A DNA stretch of 46,882 bases from Bacteroidota bacterium (GCA_029557915.1 JAKQHS010000196.1:1-46882), one strand, 5' to 3'; positions 1 through 8,794 are shown, counted from the first letter of the stretch. Notes: generated by a model from the sequence alone, not told the origin. Numbers and translations are program-made.

Positions 1-1584
1 GCCTGGATCGAATGGAGGACCGGGGCGAATTGTACCGTTGGGGGCCTGTCCCGGAACAAGGCCGGGTACGGCTTTATCTATGACGGCCTGGACCGGATGA
101 CCGGCTCGAGGTACGGTGAAAATACCGGCTCCTGGACCAACCTGAACCGCTACAATGAAAACCTGAGCTATGATCTTAACGGAAATATCCTGACCCTGGG
201 CAGGAGAGGATATATCAGCGCCGGCAATTGGAATACCATTGACACGCTGACCTATACCTATGGCAATTCCTCCAATCCTGATTGGGCCACCACCATAGCC
301 GACGGGTCCGGGAGCGCCCTGGGATATCCCAATACCTCAGGCACCTTTAGCTTTGATGCCGCCGGTAATCAAACTACTTATTCTGCCAAAGGCATCACGG
401 CCATAACTTACAATCACCTCAATCTCCCAACCAAATACACCTGGAGCGGGGGGAACACTTTGGAGATACAATACGATGCAGCTGGCAGGAAACTTAAAAA
501 AATACCCAGTACCGGAAACGCTAAAACTTATGTGGGAGGTATTGAATACAGCGCCTCTGTTATTGAAGCTATCTATCACCCGGAGGGAAGGGCCAGGTTG
601 ATCAGCAGTACCTGGGAGTATGAATATGCTGTTAAGGATCACCTGGGAAATGCACGGGTATACTTTAAATACAATGGAAGTATCAGTCTCTTACAAGAGT
701 CTCATTACTATCCATTTGGTATGGAGCAGGGAGGATGGACAGCACCGACCAGTCCGGAGAATAAGTATAAATATAATGGGAAGGAATTGAATGGTGAATT
801 TAGCTTGGGGATGTATGATTATGGGGCGAGGTGGTATGATCCGACAGTAGGGAGATGGGGGCAGGTGGATCCGATGGCGGAGAAAATGAAGGAATGGAGT
901 TTATACAATTATGCTTTTAATAATTCAATTAGCTTTAATGACCTAGATGGGAATGAACCCAATGATCCAGTTGAACCCCCAAATTGGATAGAGCTGCTTA
1001 AAAGAGGGTTTAAAGATTTTAATGAGGCGATTAAAGGTCTGCTAAAATCAATAGGATTCGATAGTGAAACAGTCTTAGTCGGTCCAAAGTCAGATGAAGA
1101 AGCATCCGCCATCACAAGGAATAGAGCGATAATGGATAATTTTAAGGATGATCTTCAGCAAATTGTTGATATTCAAACTTCATTGATTCCTGGAGGGTCG
1201 CTAATTAATCCCAATTCAACAAAGAGCGATATTGCCACAGATATTGGATTAGAAACGGCTGGTCTTATTTTGCCAGGACTAAAATTTATCGGTACTGTAA
1301 GAATTAATTACTTGAATAATGTTCAAAACCCTAAACTAAGGAATTTAATTAATGATCTATATCGACCTTTTGCCAAAGTTGGTAGTGGAAGTTCAATGGA
1401 TGCTTATAGATTAGAACAAACGACTGGAAGAAATGTCGGAGGTAAATCACATGGTACTAAATTAATCGAGTATCGGACGGCATTAATAAAATTATGGAAT
1501 GAGAACATTGCTCTTTCCCCATCTGATAAAGCAATTGTAAAGCAATTATTAACTGATATACAAAATGCACTTTCAGGAAATTAA
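1..1584 (+). CDS. Rhs-family polymorphic toxin, C-terminal part (5' end outside window)
   Basis: The reading frame is open from base 1, so the listed start is the window edge and not the true start. The visible part has YD-type Rhs repeats, then the Rhs core signature (DHLGNARVYF, YYPFGM, KYKYNGKE, YDYGARWYDPTVGRWGQVDP). This matches the shell-forming proteins of Bacteroidota that carry a C-terminal toxin. After the VDP junction near base 872 the DNA becomes AT-rich and the protein turns into an unrelated tip of about 235 residues, ending in a conserved-looking segment with GGKSHGTKLIEYR and a helical tail. I do not recognise the toxic activity of the tip. The stop overlaps the next gene by 20 bases, the usual arrangement for a toxin and its immunity gene. 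Family assignment is firm; toxin function is inferred from architecture. Confidence 0.9.
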   Translation, partial: AWIEWRTGANCTVGGLSRNKAGYGFIYDGLDRMTGSRYGENTGSWTNLNRYNENLSYDLNGNILTLGRRGYISAGNWNTIDTLTYTYGNSSNPDWATTIADGSGSALGYPNTSGTFSFDAAGNQTTYSAKGITAITYNHLNLPTKYTWSGGNTLEIQYDAAGRKLKKIPSTGNAKTYVGGIEYSASVIEAIYHPEGRARLISSTWEYEYAVKDHLGNARVYFKYNGSISLLQESHYYPFGMEQGGWTAPTSPENKYKYNGKELNGEFSLGMYDYGARWYDPTVGRWGQVDPMAEKMKEWSLYNYAFNNSISFNDLDGNEPNDPVEPPNWIELLKRGFKDFNEAIKGLLKSIGFDSETVLVGPKSDEEASAITRNRAIMDNFKDDLQQIVDIQTSLIPGGSLINPNSTKSDIATDIGLETAGLILPGLKFIGTVRINYLNNVQNPKLRNLINDLYRPFAKVGSGSSMDAYRLEQTTGRNVGGKSHGTKLIEYRTALIKLWNENIALSPSDKAIVKQLLTDIQNALSGN

Positions 1585-1924
1585 AGACGAATATTATTTA
1601 AAAATTAATAAAAGATTAAGAGAGACTAATCCTCAATTTAAATCGGTTTTCGATATTGATGATGGTGTGTATCTTATACTTGGAGAATTTGGAACTTACT
1701 TATTAGATCATATTAATGAGGATGATAAATTTTCGGATGCTCTGTGTTTTATTAACGAAGCTTTAGAATATGGCAAGCATGAAACAGAGGATGCAATTGT
1801 AATTCAAATATTTCATAAGATCTATGCATCTTCGATTGATATTAGCAAGTTTCGAGATTATTTAAACCCCAGAGCAAAATTTGTTTTTGATACCCAACTA
1901 ACTAAATTTAATGAACCGATTTAA
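1565..1924 (+). CDS. Probable immunity protein for the first Rhs tip
   Basis: This 119-residue, acidic, cytosolic-looking protein has no signal peptide or membrane segment. Its ATG lies 20 bases inside the end of the upstream rhs gene in another frame, so the two are translationally coupled. It contains the string LGEFGTYLLDHI followed by a helical FINEALEYG segment, which resembles small immunity-like proteins of the DUF7674 type, though I cannot confirm this without a profile search. The DNA is markedly AT-rich, like the toxin tip and unlike the rhs core. Its position directly behind a polymorphic toxin tip is the main argument that it neutralises that tip. Confidence 0.7.
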   Translation: MHFQEIKDEYYLKINKRLRETNPQFKSVFDIDDGVYLILGEFGTYLLDHINEDDKFSDALCFINEALEYGKHETEDAIVIQIFHKIYASSIDISKFRDYLNPRAKFVFDTQLTKFNEPI

Positions 1925-2029
1925 ATTAAATTAATATTAATAGCCGTACAAGGTAAACCTTCTAAGGATGCCCGTCAATTAGCCTGCAGCTCCCCCTAAA
2001 GTTTCAGATGTATTTACTAATAAATTTTA

Positions 2030-2431
2030 ATGAGTACTTATATATTATTACTCTTCATTTTTACTTTAAACAGCAAAATGAATGCCTGTGATCCGTGTAT
2101 TTTGATAAATAAATCTTTTCAAAATGAATTATTCCAGAAGGAATTTTATCCATGTAATGATTCATCTGACACTTTAATTCTTATTGATAATAGTAAGGTG
2201 ATTCCTGTAAATTGTAAAATAGATCAAGTATGCTCAAGACCTATTAAGCTCAGCTTTACTGATAAAAGTGATCTTTCGCCAGAAATTATTATATTATATC
2301 GATATGACAACAACCGTAGAAAAAAGGCTATTTATTTAATGCGGCCATTTACAGGAGCTGCACTTATATTCAGATTTGAAAGGAGAAAGAGAGTTTGTTC
2401 ATTAATTAATGTCGAAGTTGGCTCTTTTTAA
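2030..2431 (+). CDS. Small exported hypothetical protein within the Rhs locus
   Basis: This is a 133-residue ORF beginning with a hydrophobic stretch (STYILLLFIFTLNS) followed by an Asn-Ala-Cys-Asp segment, so it is probably secreted or a lipoprotein. An internal Met at residue 17 is an alternative start that would remove the signal. Five cysteines are spread through the mature part. The sequence is AT-rich and lies between the first immunity gene and the second rhs cassette. It may be a leftover periplasmic immunity protein of a lost toxin tip, but no family is recognised and function is unknown. Confidence 0.55.
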   Translation: MSTYILLLFIFTLNSKMNACDPCILINKSFQNELFQKEFYPCNDSSDTLILIDNSKVIPVNCKIDQVCSRPIKLSFTDKSDLSPEIIILYRYDNNRRKKAIYLMRPFTGAALIFRFERRKRVCSLINVEVGSF

Positions 2432-2520
2432 TTTAATAATGCAGGATAATGAACTGATTTGTTTCGGTATAATTTAAATCTCCTATATTTTAGTAATGCT
2501 TGCCATCCCGAGATGAAACA

Positions 2521-3971
2521 ATGAAACGAAGACGGAGTAATATAGTGAACCTTGCGCGCAATGGATATATAAGCTCAGGAATTTTGAATGCGTTCAATAA
2601 TCTGACCTATACCTACGGCAATTCGTCCAATCCTGATTGGCCCACTACCATAGCCGACGGCTCCGGAAGCGCCTTAGGCTATCCCAATACCTCAGGTACT
2701 TTCAGCTTCGACGCTGCCGGCAATCAAAGGACTTATTCTGCAAAAAGTATTACTGCCATAACCTACAATCACCTCAACCTGCCAACTAAATATACCTGGA
2801 GCGGGGGGAACACTTTGGAGATTCAATACGACGCTTCTGGTAGAAAGCTCAAAAAAATACCCAGTACCGGTAATGCCAAAACCTATATAGGAGGTATTGA
2901 ATACAGCGCCTCTGTTATTGAAGCTATCTATCATCCGGAAGGTCGGGCCAGACTGATCAGCTCCACTTGGGAGTATAAGTATGCTATTAAAGATCATCTG
3001 GGAAATGCACGGGTATACTTTAAATGCAATGGAAGTATCACATTCTTAGAGGAGAGCCATTATTATCCTTTCGGCTTAGAGCAAGGAGGATGGACAGCGC
3101 CGACCAGTCCGGAGAATAAGTATAAGTACAATGGGAAGGAAATGAATGATGAATTTAGCTTGGGATTATATGATTATGGGGCGAGGTGGTATGATCCGAC
3201 AGTAGGGAGATGGGGGCAGGTGGATCCGAGCTCTGAAAATGACCGCAGCATTTCACCATATCTTTACGCGTTTAATAACCCTTTACATTTTACGGATCCA
3301 GATGGCAAATGGCCATATCCTGGAGTAATGCCACTATTTAAATCTATTTCTAATTTTTTCAAAGGTTCGGATGCAGGCTTAAATCAACAATATTCTTTAT
3401 ATAAGATGAATGGAAGAACATCAGGTGGTGATACAAAACTGGGTATTCAGGATAATGCGTTAGGACGTTTAAAAAATGGCAAGAATGTCGGAGCGCCTGT
3501 AGTTAGATTTGATGCTGCTGATACCAAAACTCCATTCCACATGTAAATGGTCCCAAAGGTTCAAATTTGCACCTACCTTTAGCTGGTGGAGAGAAAACTT
3601 TGACGGCACTTGCTGGTGCAGGCAATACATTGGATGCTATTAGTAAGGTGGCTAAACCGGTTGCTATAGCCACAGATGTCATAAGGTTAGGTGATGCAGT
3701 AACATCTGATGGCGGAAGAATTGGTGATAATACAATTGTCGCTGCTGGAAGTGTAGCTGGAGGTTGGGCTGGTGCGTGGGGCGGTGCTGTTTTGGGAGCA
3801 AAGGGCGGAGATATAGCTGGTCTATTGGGTGGGCCCTTCGCCGAAGTAACAGTCCCAATAGGAGGGTTTGTTGGTGGATTGGTTGGTGGGATAGTCGGCG
3901 CCTTTGGTGGTTCAAAATTAGGAGAAGAAGGTTCGAAACAACTAATAAAAATACAGGAGGAAATAAAATGA
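2521..3971 (+). pseudogene. N-truncated, frameshifted second rhs cassette with glycine-rich tip
   Basis: Homology to the first rhs gene begins near base 2545, inside the YD-repeat region, so the long N-terminal part is missing. The core (DHLGNARVYF to GRWGQVDP) is intact and nearly identical in DNA to bases 250-870. A new tip starts after VDP near base 3228. The first frame stops at 3546 after KTPFHM. Shifting by one base near 3537 continues the protein as PHVNGPKGSN and runs open to 3971, giving a long Gly/Ala-rich segment (GGFVGGLVGGIVGAFGG) that looks like a membrane-inserting glycine zipper. The junction matches the usual Rhs pre-tip pattern GRLKNGKNVGAPVVRFD followed by FPHVN, so one C appears to be missing from a CCC run. 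The end overlaps the next gene by ATGA. Either a true loss of function or a base-calling error. Confidence 0.8.
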
Positions 3972-4456
3972 TTCTAATTAATCAATATCAAATACTTGAA
4001 GTTTACTTTCCTCGCGAAAGCTTAAATAAAGAAACATGGTCTTTTTGGACTAAGACAATATCAACTTTATTGTTCCAGCTCTCGAAAGGACCAATGAGTA
4101 TTTTTACTGTCAATCCCGATAAGTCTAGAAGCATTGGATACGAATTAGGGATAGCTACAGAAGGGAAATTACATTCTAAGAAATACCTAAATAGCATTCT
4201 TAATCCAGTAATACAACAAGATTTGGATTTGCTTGTTGATACTGATGAATTTTATCTGGGACATACGATTCTCGTCAATTCTGACCTCAATGAAAGTAAA
4301 ATAGAAAATATTATAATCTGTTGGAGTCACAACCTTTTTAAAAGCGAAGTTGAATTTTTTAAAATGGACTCAGATGGCCTTTGCTTTTACTGGTATAATC
4401 CAAAAAACATTGAGGAAGCTAAAAGATACTTAACTGGTTTACAATGGCCTATCTAA
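3968..4456 (+). CDS. Probable immunity protein for the glycine-rich Rhs tip
   Basis: This is a 162-residue protein starting at the ATG of an ATGA overlap with the end of the second tip frame. A strong ribosome binding site, AGGAGG at 3955-3960, lies seven bases before it and decides the start; the frame is open further upstream but only as a shadow of the glycine-rich region. The protein is soluble-looking, rich in aromatic residues and has no signal peptide. No family was recognised. The tight coupling to a toxin tip, the low GC and the small size support an immunity role. The gene is intact although its partner toxin frame is broken. Confidence 0.7.
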   Translation: MILINQYQILEVYFPRESLNKETWSFWTKTISTLLFQLSKGPMSIFTVNPDKSRSIGYELGIATEGKLHSKKYLNSILNPVIQQDLDLLVDTDEFYLGHTILVNSDLNESKIENIIICWSHNLFKSEVEFFKMDSDGLCFYWYNPKNIEEAKRYLTGLQWPI

Positions 4457-4503
4457 CTTATTAAGAATAAAACAACTTTAATTGACAATATTGGGAAATT
4501 GAA

Positions 4504-4731
4504 ATGATAGGGATGACCTATGAATCCCAAGGCAGTATCCTTGCCCTGACGAAAAAGGAATATATCAGCGCCGGCAACTGGAATACCATTGACACGCTGA
4601 CTTATACCTACGGCAATTCGTCCAATCCCAATTGGGCCACTACCATAGCCGACGGCTCCGGAAGCGCCCTGGGATATCCCAATACCTCAGGCACCTTCAG
4701 TTTTGATGCCGCGGGTAAACTGATACACTGA
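4504..4731 (+). pseudogene. Short rhs remnant (third copy)
   Basis: Residues from about 4513 align with the YD-repeat part of the first rhs gene (YISAGNWNTIDTLTYTYGN, then ADGSGSALGYPNTSG), and the DNA is almost the same as bases 200-365. Homology ends abruptly after DAAGK and the frame stops at 4731. It has neither the rest of the core nor a tip. This is a residue of recombination between cassettes and is unlikely to make a working protein. Confidence 0.75.
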
Positions 4732-4771
4732 TACCGGCTAAGATCATAAGGGAGGAACGGAGGAGTGTGAC

Positions 4772-4945
4772 CTAAAATTTAATCTTTCTTTTTTTTAGCT
4801 CCTCAATGATTTTTGGGCTGAGCCCGCGGCAACGGCAATGCTTGATATGCTCCAAATGCCAGGCAATGCGCTGGTCCATGGTCGGATTTTTTGGCATTTT
4901 ATTTTTCAAATGCCATTCGGCGTTGAGTATTGGTAGTTCGGGCAT
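4772..4945 (-). CDS. Small conserved-looking cytosolic protein with CxC motif (57 aa)
   Basis: On the minus strand an ATG at 4945-4943 opens a 57-residue frame ending with TAG at 4774-4772. An AAGGA sequence lies about nine bases upstream. The product is highly charged, with the pattern MDQRIAWHLEHIKHCRCRG followed by LSPKIIEELKKRK. The tryptophan-His-Leu-Glu-His segment next to a CxCR motif resembles small uncharacterised proteins I associate with Bacteroidota, but I cannot name a family. It could bind a metal or nucleic acid through the His/Cys cluster; that is speculation. It fills most of the gap behind the Rhs locus. Confidence 0.5.
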   Translation of the reverse strand: MPELPILNAEWHLKNKMPKNPTMDQRIAWHLEHIKHCRCRGLSPKIIEELKKRKIKF

Positions 4946-4956
4946 AGGATTTGTTC

Positions 4957-5410
4957 CTTTTGAAAGGCAATATACTCAATTGAGACAACCGACAGTCATA
5001 AGTTGAGCCCAGGAATATCTTAAAAAATTGATAATCCTTTTCCATTATGATTGTTGAGATCCTGGTTTTGGCTAAAGCCCATTTGCCTTTTCTTGATCAA
5101 ACCCTCAGGCTGAAGCCTGGGGTTAGCAGTTAAATTGGTTGCTGGCGGATGTAATCCTCGGGCTTAATATTTAGGATAAGCGCCTAAGTCCTTGCCCTTG
5201 TATTTCCCTGCAGACCTAGTGTCAATCTAGCAGAGTAGTTACTTGATCAGGTTAAATCTCTGACTTTGGGCTAATGCCTCCTTGCCATCTCAGGAGCCAA
5301 CCGCCAGCCTGAGGCCTGGGATTGTCTGAATTAACTGGAGGCAGGCTTGTCATGGGCTTGCGGAACCCAGGCTTTTTTGCTTCTTCCTATTCAGGGGCCC
5401 AGAAGATCGC
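4957..5410. repeat. Non-coding stretch with imperfect palindromes
   Basis: No credible gene is seen on either strand. The stretch contains GC-rich palindromes set in AT-rich sequence: CAGGCTGAAGCCTG at 5106-5119 and a related AGCCTGAGGCCT at about 5306-5317, plus several GGCTAAAGCC/GGGCTAATGCC-like pieces. These look like members of a dispersed hairpin family rather than regulatory sites of one gene. A weak hairpin followed by TTTTTT lies near 5355-5382 on the plus strand. Confidence 0.4.
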
Positions 5411-6406
5411 TTACCTTGAATAAATGATGATCGCCAGGCCGGCAATATAACAGGCCAGCATGAGGTTCAAGATCCGGTGGACCCCGGCCGGTGCACCTTT
5501 AAATTCCTTCCAGATATAGATCCCCCACAGAGCAGCTACGATGGTGGCCCCCTGTCCAAGTCCATAAGAGATGGCCGGTCCCGCCTTGTCCGAAGCCAGG
5601 ATGCTGAAGGACATGCCCGCGCACCAGATCATGCCTCCCAGTATGCCTACCGCATGGGTCCGGAAGTTGCCCGAAAAATAATCTGAAAAGGAAACCGGTG
5701 TACCCACAAAAGGCCGCCGCATAAGCAGGGTATTGAATAAAAAATTGCTGGCCAGGATGCCGGTGGAAAAGACCACCACGGCCGTATAGGGACTGAGTTT
5801 GCCGTCCAGCGGGTGAGCAAAATCGGGGAACATGGAGCCGGCCACGAATTTATAGAAAAAACCCATCAGAAGACCGGCGACTACTGAAAGCGCCAAGCCT
5901 TTGGTGGACACTTTCCCGGTATTGGAAGCAAGTTTCCGGTAAGCGTTCGCATTCAGGAGAATGGCAACGGCTACCAGGACCACCCCGGTAAACAGCAATA
6001 CGGAATTTCCCACCGGGGCTGCCAGGTAATTGACAATCACCCCGACCACCAGGGCCAGGCCAATGCCCACCGGGAAAGCAACCGACATGCCCGCAATCGC
6101 AATCGCGGCGACCAGCAGGATATTGGCCGCATTGAAAAGAACCCCGCCAATAAAGGCGGAAAAGAGTGAAGAGCCGGAAGCCTGGTACAGGTCTTCCACA
6201 AAACTCCGTCCCGAATCTCCAAGGCTGCCCAGGGTAAATGCAAAAAGCAGGGAAAACAAAAGGATGCCAGCGACATAATCCCAATAAAACAATTCAAATC
6301 GCCAGGTTGAGGCGGCCAGTTTTTGGGTATTGGCCCAGGAGCCCCAGCAAATCATGGTGAGGATGCAAAAGAGGACGGCGAGAGGGTAGGATTGGATGGT
6401 AAACAT
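5411..6406 (-). CDS. GRP/ureide-permease-type sugar transporter
   Basis: This 331-residue integral membrane protein has about ten hydrophobic segments and no soluble domain. It belongs to the drug/metabolite transporter superfamily, in the group of glucose/ribose porters (GRP, RhaT-like) that is also related to plant ureide permeases. Supporting segments are the N-terminal ICWGSWANTQK, the internal GVLFNAANILLVAAIAIAG and the late SYGLGQGATIVAALWGI. It should import a sugar or small polar solute by proton or sodium symport. The ribokinase gene 71 bases upstream on the same strand suggests ribose or another pentose as substrate, but the substrate cannot be read from the sequence. Confidence 0.8.
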   Translation of the reverse strand: MFTIQSYPLAVLFCILTMICWGSWANTQKLAASTWRFELFYWDYVAGILLFSLLFAFTLGSLGDSGRSFVEDLYQASGSSLFSAFIGGVLFNAANILLVAAIAIAGMSVAFPVGIGLALVVGVIVNYLAAPVGNSVLLFTGVVLVAVAILLNANAYRKLASNTGKVSTKGLALSVVAGLLMGFFYKFVAGSMFPDFAHPLDGKLSPYTAVVVFSTGILASNFLFNTLLMRRPFVGTPVSFSDYFSGNFRTHAVGILGGMIWCAGMSFSILASDKAGPAISYGLGQGATIVAALWGIYIWKEFKGAPAGVHRILNLMLACYIAGLAIIIYSR

Positions 6407-6425
6407 TATGTAGTAGTCAGTGGTC

Positions 6426-6477
6426 AGTTAGCAAGTTAGCAAGTTAGCAAGTTTACTGATAGCTGATAGCTGATAGC
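6426..6477. repeat. Two short tandem repeats between transporter and ribokinase genes
   Basis: The gap holds three copies of the 8-base unit AGTTAGCA (6426-6449) followed by three exact copies of TGATAGC (6457-6477), which abut the ribokinase stop codon. The units are unrelated to each other. Similar short tandem repeats with other units occur in several gaps of this window. Confidence 0.8.
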
Positions 6478-7365
6478 TCAAATCTCATAAAGGTAGGGTG
6501 CGGATGCCTGTGCTCCCAGGCGGGAGACGGAAAGGCTGGCAGCCTTTACTGCAAAACGGACCGCTTCTTTCCAGGATTGGCCCTGGCTGAGGGCTACGGC
6601 AAGGGCTCCATTGAAAATATCGCCGGCCGCGGTGGTATCTACCGCTTGAATTATAGGCGCCGGAATATGGAAGGCCTGTTCACCATCTTTGAAATAAGCT
6701 CCTCCGGCACCCAGGGTGATGATCACTTGCTTTACCCCCCAGGCCAGGAAACGGTCGGCCGCTTTATCCGCGGAAGCGAGATCATCGATGGAGATCCCGG
6801 TGAGCATTTCTGCCTCTTTTTCGTTGGGGGTGATGAGGTAAAGTTTTGGATAAAGGTTTTTATCAAGGAGAGCAGCTGGGGCGGGATTCAGGATTGCTTT
6901 GATCCCCAGGTCCCGGCACATTTGAATTCCATGGCTGACGGTAGCCATAGGGATCTCCAGCTGAAATAAAACATATTCATTATTGGTGAATGCGGACTTT
7001 GCAGCATCCAGGTGCTCAGGCATCAAACGGTCATTGGCCCCGGGAGCGACCACGATTTCATTCTGGCCTTCGGCATTGATGGTGATCAGGGCAACCCCGG
7101 AGGCTGCTTCCGGGTCCACCGAGCAGTAAGTGGTATCGATTCCTTCGTTCCTGAATCCCTCCAATGCCTGCCTTCCAAACAAATCATCCCCGGTCCGGCA
7201 TATAAAAGTTGTGCGCACTCCCAGACGGGCCGCCGCCACGGCTTGGTTGGCTCCCTTGCCTCCCGGAAAAATAAAAAAATCACCCCCGATGATGGTCTCC
7301 CCAGGCGCGGGAAAACGGCTGGTTTTGACTACCATGTCGGTGTTTGAACTTCCGATGACCAGCAT
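6478..7365 (-). CDS. rbsK: Ribokinase
   Basis: This cytosolic PfkB-family sugar kinase of 295 residues phosphorylates D-ribose to ribose 5-phosphate with ATP. The N-terminal GSSNTDMV and the GGKGANQ motif (residues 35-41) are typical of ribokinases. The C-terminal PfkB signature DTTAAGDIFNGA starts at residue 243 and holds the catalytic base Asp249 and the anion hole. The length is usual for the family. The ATG at 7365 gives a start directly at the first beta strand; no extra residues are needed. It lies between a Gfo/Idh oxidoreductase and a GRP sugar transporter on the same strand, consistent with a small sugar-uptake operon. Related kinases act on deoxyribose or adenosine, so substrate is probable rather than certain. 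Confidence 0.9.
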   Translation of the reverse strand: MLVIGSSNTDMVVKTSRFPAPGETIIGGDFFIFPGGKGANQAVAAARLGVRTTFICRTGDDLFGRQALEGFRNEGIDTTYCSVDPEAASGVALITINAEGQNEIVVAPGANDRLMPEHLDAAKSAFTNNEYVLFQLEIPMATVSHGIQMCRDLGIKAILNPAPAALLDKNLYPKLYLITPNEKEAEMLTGISIDDLASADKAADRFLAWGVKQVIITLGAGGAYFKDGEQAFHIPAPIIQAVDTTAAGDIFNGALAVALSQGQSWKEAVRFAVKAASLSVSRLGAQASAPYLYEI

Positions 7366-7477
7366 TGTTGAATTGTTGAAGTGCTAAACTGTTGAATTGT
7401 TGCGGAATTGTTGAATTGTGTTGTTGTAGCGTTGTACTTTTTCTCCCTTAACCTTTTTCCTTTAACCCTTAACCTTT
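7366..7477. repeat. Low-complexity spacer of TTGTTGAA-type and CCTTAACC-type repeats
   Basis: The gap consists of degenerate repeats of TTGTTGAATT followed by a pyrimidine-rich run of CCCTTAACCTTTT units. No promoter or gene is recognised in it. Confidence 0.6.
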
Positions 7478-8794
7478 TCATTCCTCCGGAAACACCCACG
7501 GTTTCCTATACTCTGGCTTAATGAGTCTATTGGCTGACTGGTTTTGGCCAAAGGAATGGCTTGTTTCATTCCAATCAAGCAGGGAATGGGTACGTAAAGC
7601 GATATTGCCGAAATGGCAATACATGGCGGTTAGCCGGCCGTTTTCCACGGTGCAATTGGGTTCCTTGCGTTCGCGGATGCATTCGAGCCAATTGCGCACA
7701 TGTTCTTCATGCGATTCCCTGCCGCTGCGTTTGGGGAAAGCCGGGGTCTTGAATTTACCGCCTTCCGATTCCGGGAAGATTTCCCAGCCTCCGCGGTCAA
7801 TGACCAGGGTGGCGTCGTTGCCCAGGAAGGCGAGACCGTAGGGACGGTTGTAGGGTCCGCTCTGGATGCCGGCCGTATGTTCCCAGGTGATGGTATAATC
7901 GGGAAACTGGTAAAGGACGGATTGGGTATCAAAGGTTTCATGGGCAAAATCCGGGGAATAAAAATTGCCTCCGCCGGCCATGACATAACCGGATGGGCTG
8001 GTGATTTTTTTGGCCCAAAGGGCGATATCGATGAGGTGGGCTCCCCAATCCGTCATCAGGCCGCCCCCGTAATCCCAGAACATCCGCCAGCTGCCGTGGA
8101 AGCGTGTCTTGTTGAAACTGCGGGATGGCGCAGGACCCAGCCAGGTATCGAAGTCCACTCCCGCGGGTATGGGTTCATCGGGCGCTTTGGGCTGGCCGGT
8201 TCCATAGTTGAAATTGGCCCAGGCATGTACTTTGCGCAAGCTTCCGATTTGCCCGGTATGGATAAAATCCATGGCTTCCTGCCAGTGTTTGCCGCTTCGT
8301 TGCTGCTGGCCTACCTGTACGATCCGCTTGTATTTGCGGGCGGCCCGGACCATCACGGTACACTCGGCGATGGAGTTGGCCATGGGTTTCTCCACATATA
8401 CATCCTTTCCTGCCCAGCAGGCTTCCACCATGATGAGGCAATGCCAGTGATCGGGAGTGCCGATGATCACGGCATCCAGATCCTTGAGCTCGAGCAGTTT
8501 CCTGAAGTCTGAAAAAGCCTGGGGTTTTTTGCCATATTGTTTGGCGACTTCTTCCGTCCTCCGGCCGAGCACATTCTGGTCCACATCGCAGATCCCGATG
8601 CATTCGACATTGGGCTGGCGGAGGGCGTGGCTGAGGATGCCCCATCCCATGCTGTTGGCTCCGATGAGGCCGACGAGGATTTTTTCATTCGCGGATTTGC
8701 GGGGCAAAAGGGGAGCGAGGCCCGGATGGATGGCGGTCCATCCCGCTGCCAGGGACCATTGGGAACTTTGGCTGATAAATTTGCGGCGATTCAT
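7478..8794 (-). CDS. Tat-exported Gfo/Idh/MocA family oxidoreductase
   Basis: This is a 438-residue NAD(P)-dependent sugar oxidoreductase. The N-terminus NRRKFISQSS is a twin-arginine signal followed by a hydrophobic segment, so the protein is probably exported folded with its cofactor. A Rossmann segment VGLIGANSMGWG lies at residues 41-52 and the family EKP motif at 135-137. The C-terminal half has the WRMFWDYGGGLMTDWGAHLID pattern common in the large Bacteroidota/Planctomycetota exported subgroup. Such enzymes often oxidise or reduce C3 of glycosides. It heads the minus-strand group with ribokinase and transporter, divergent from the MFS transporter. Family firm, substrate unknown. Confidence 0.88.
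   Translation of the reverse strand: MNRRKFISQSSQWSLAAGWTAIHPGLAPLLPRKSANEKILVGLIGANSMGWGILSHALRQPNVECIGICDVDQNVLGRRTEEVAKQYGKKPQAFSDFRKLLELKDLDAVIIGTPDHWHCLIMVEACWAGKDVYVEKPMANSIAECTVMVRAARKYKRIVQVGQQQRSGKHWQEAMDFIHTGQIGSLRKVHAWANFNYGTGQPKAPDEPIPAGVDFDTWLGPAPSRSFNKTRFHGSWRMFWDYGGGLMTDWGAHLIDIALWAKKITSPSGYVMAGGGNFYSPDFAHETFDTQSVLYQFPDYTITWEHTAGIQSGPYNRPYGLAFLGNDATLVIDRGGWEIFPESEGGKFKTPAFPKRSGRESHEEHVRNWLECIRERKEPNCTVENGRLTAMYCHFGNIALRTHSLLDWNETSHSFGQNQSANRLIKPEYRKPWVFPEE

Noticed and set aside
337-642. Minus-strand frame that also appears at 2692-2997
   Set aside because: Conserved only because the rhs core DNA is duplicated; no start signal or family match.
3764-3967. N-terminal extension of the second immunity gene
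   Set aside because: It is an out-of-frame reading of the glycine-rich tip; the AGGAGG site points to ATG 3968.
7700-8512. 270-residue plus-strand frame
   Set aside because: It is antisense to the well-supported Gfo/Idh gene and has no family features.
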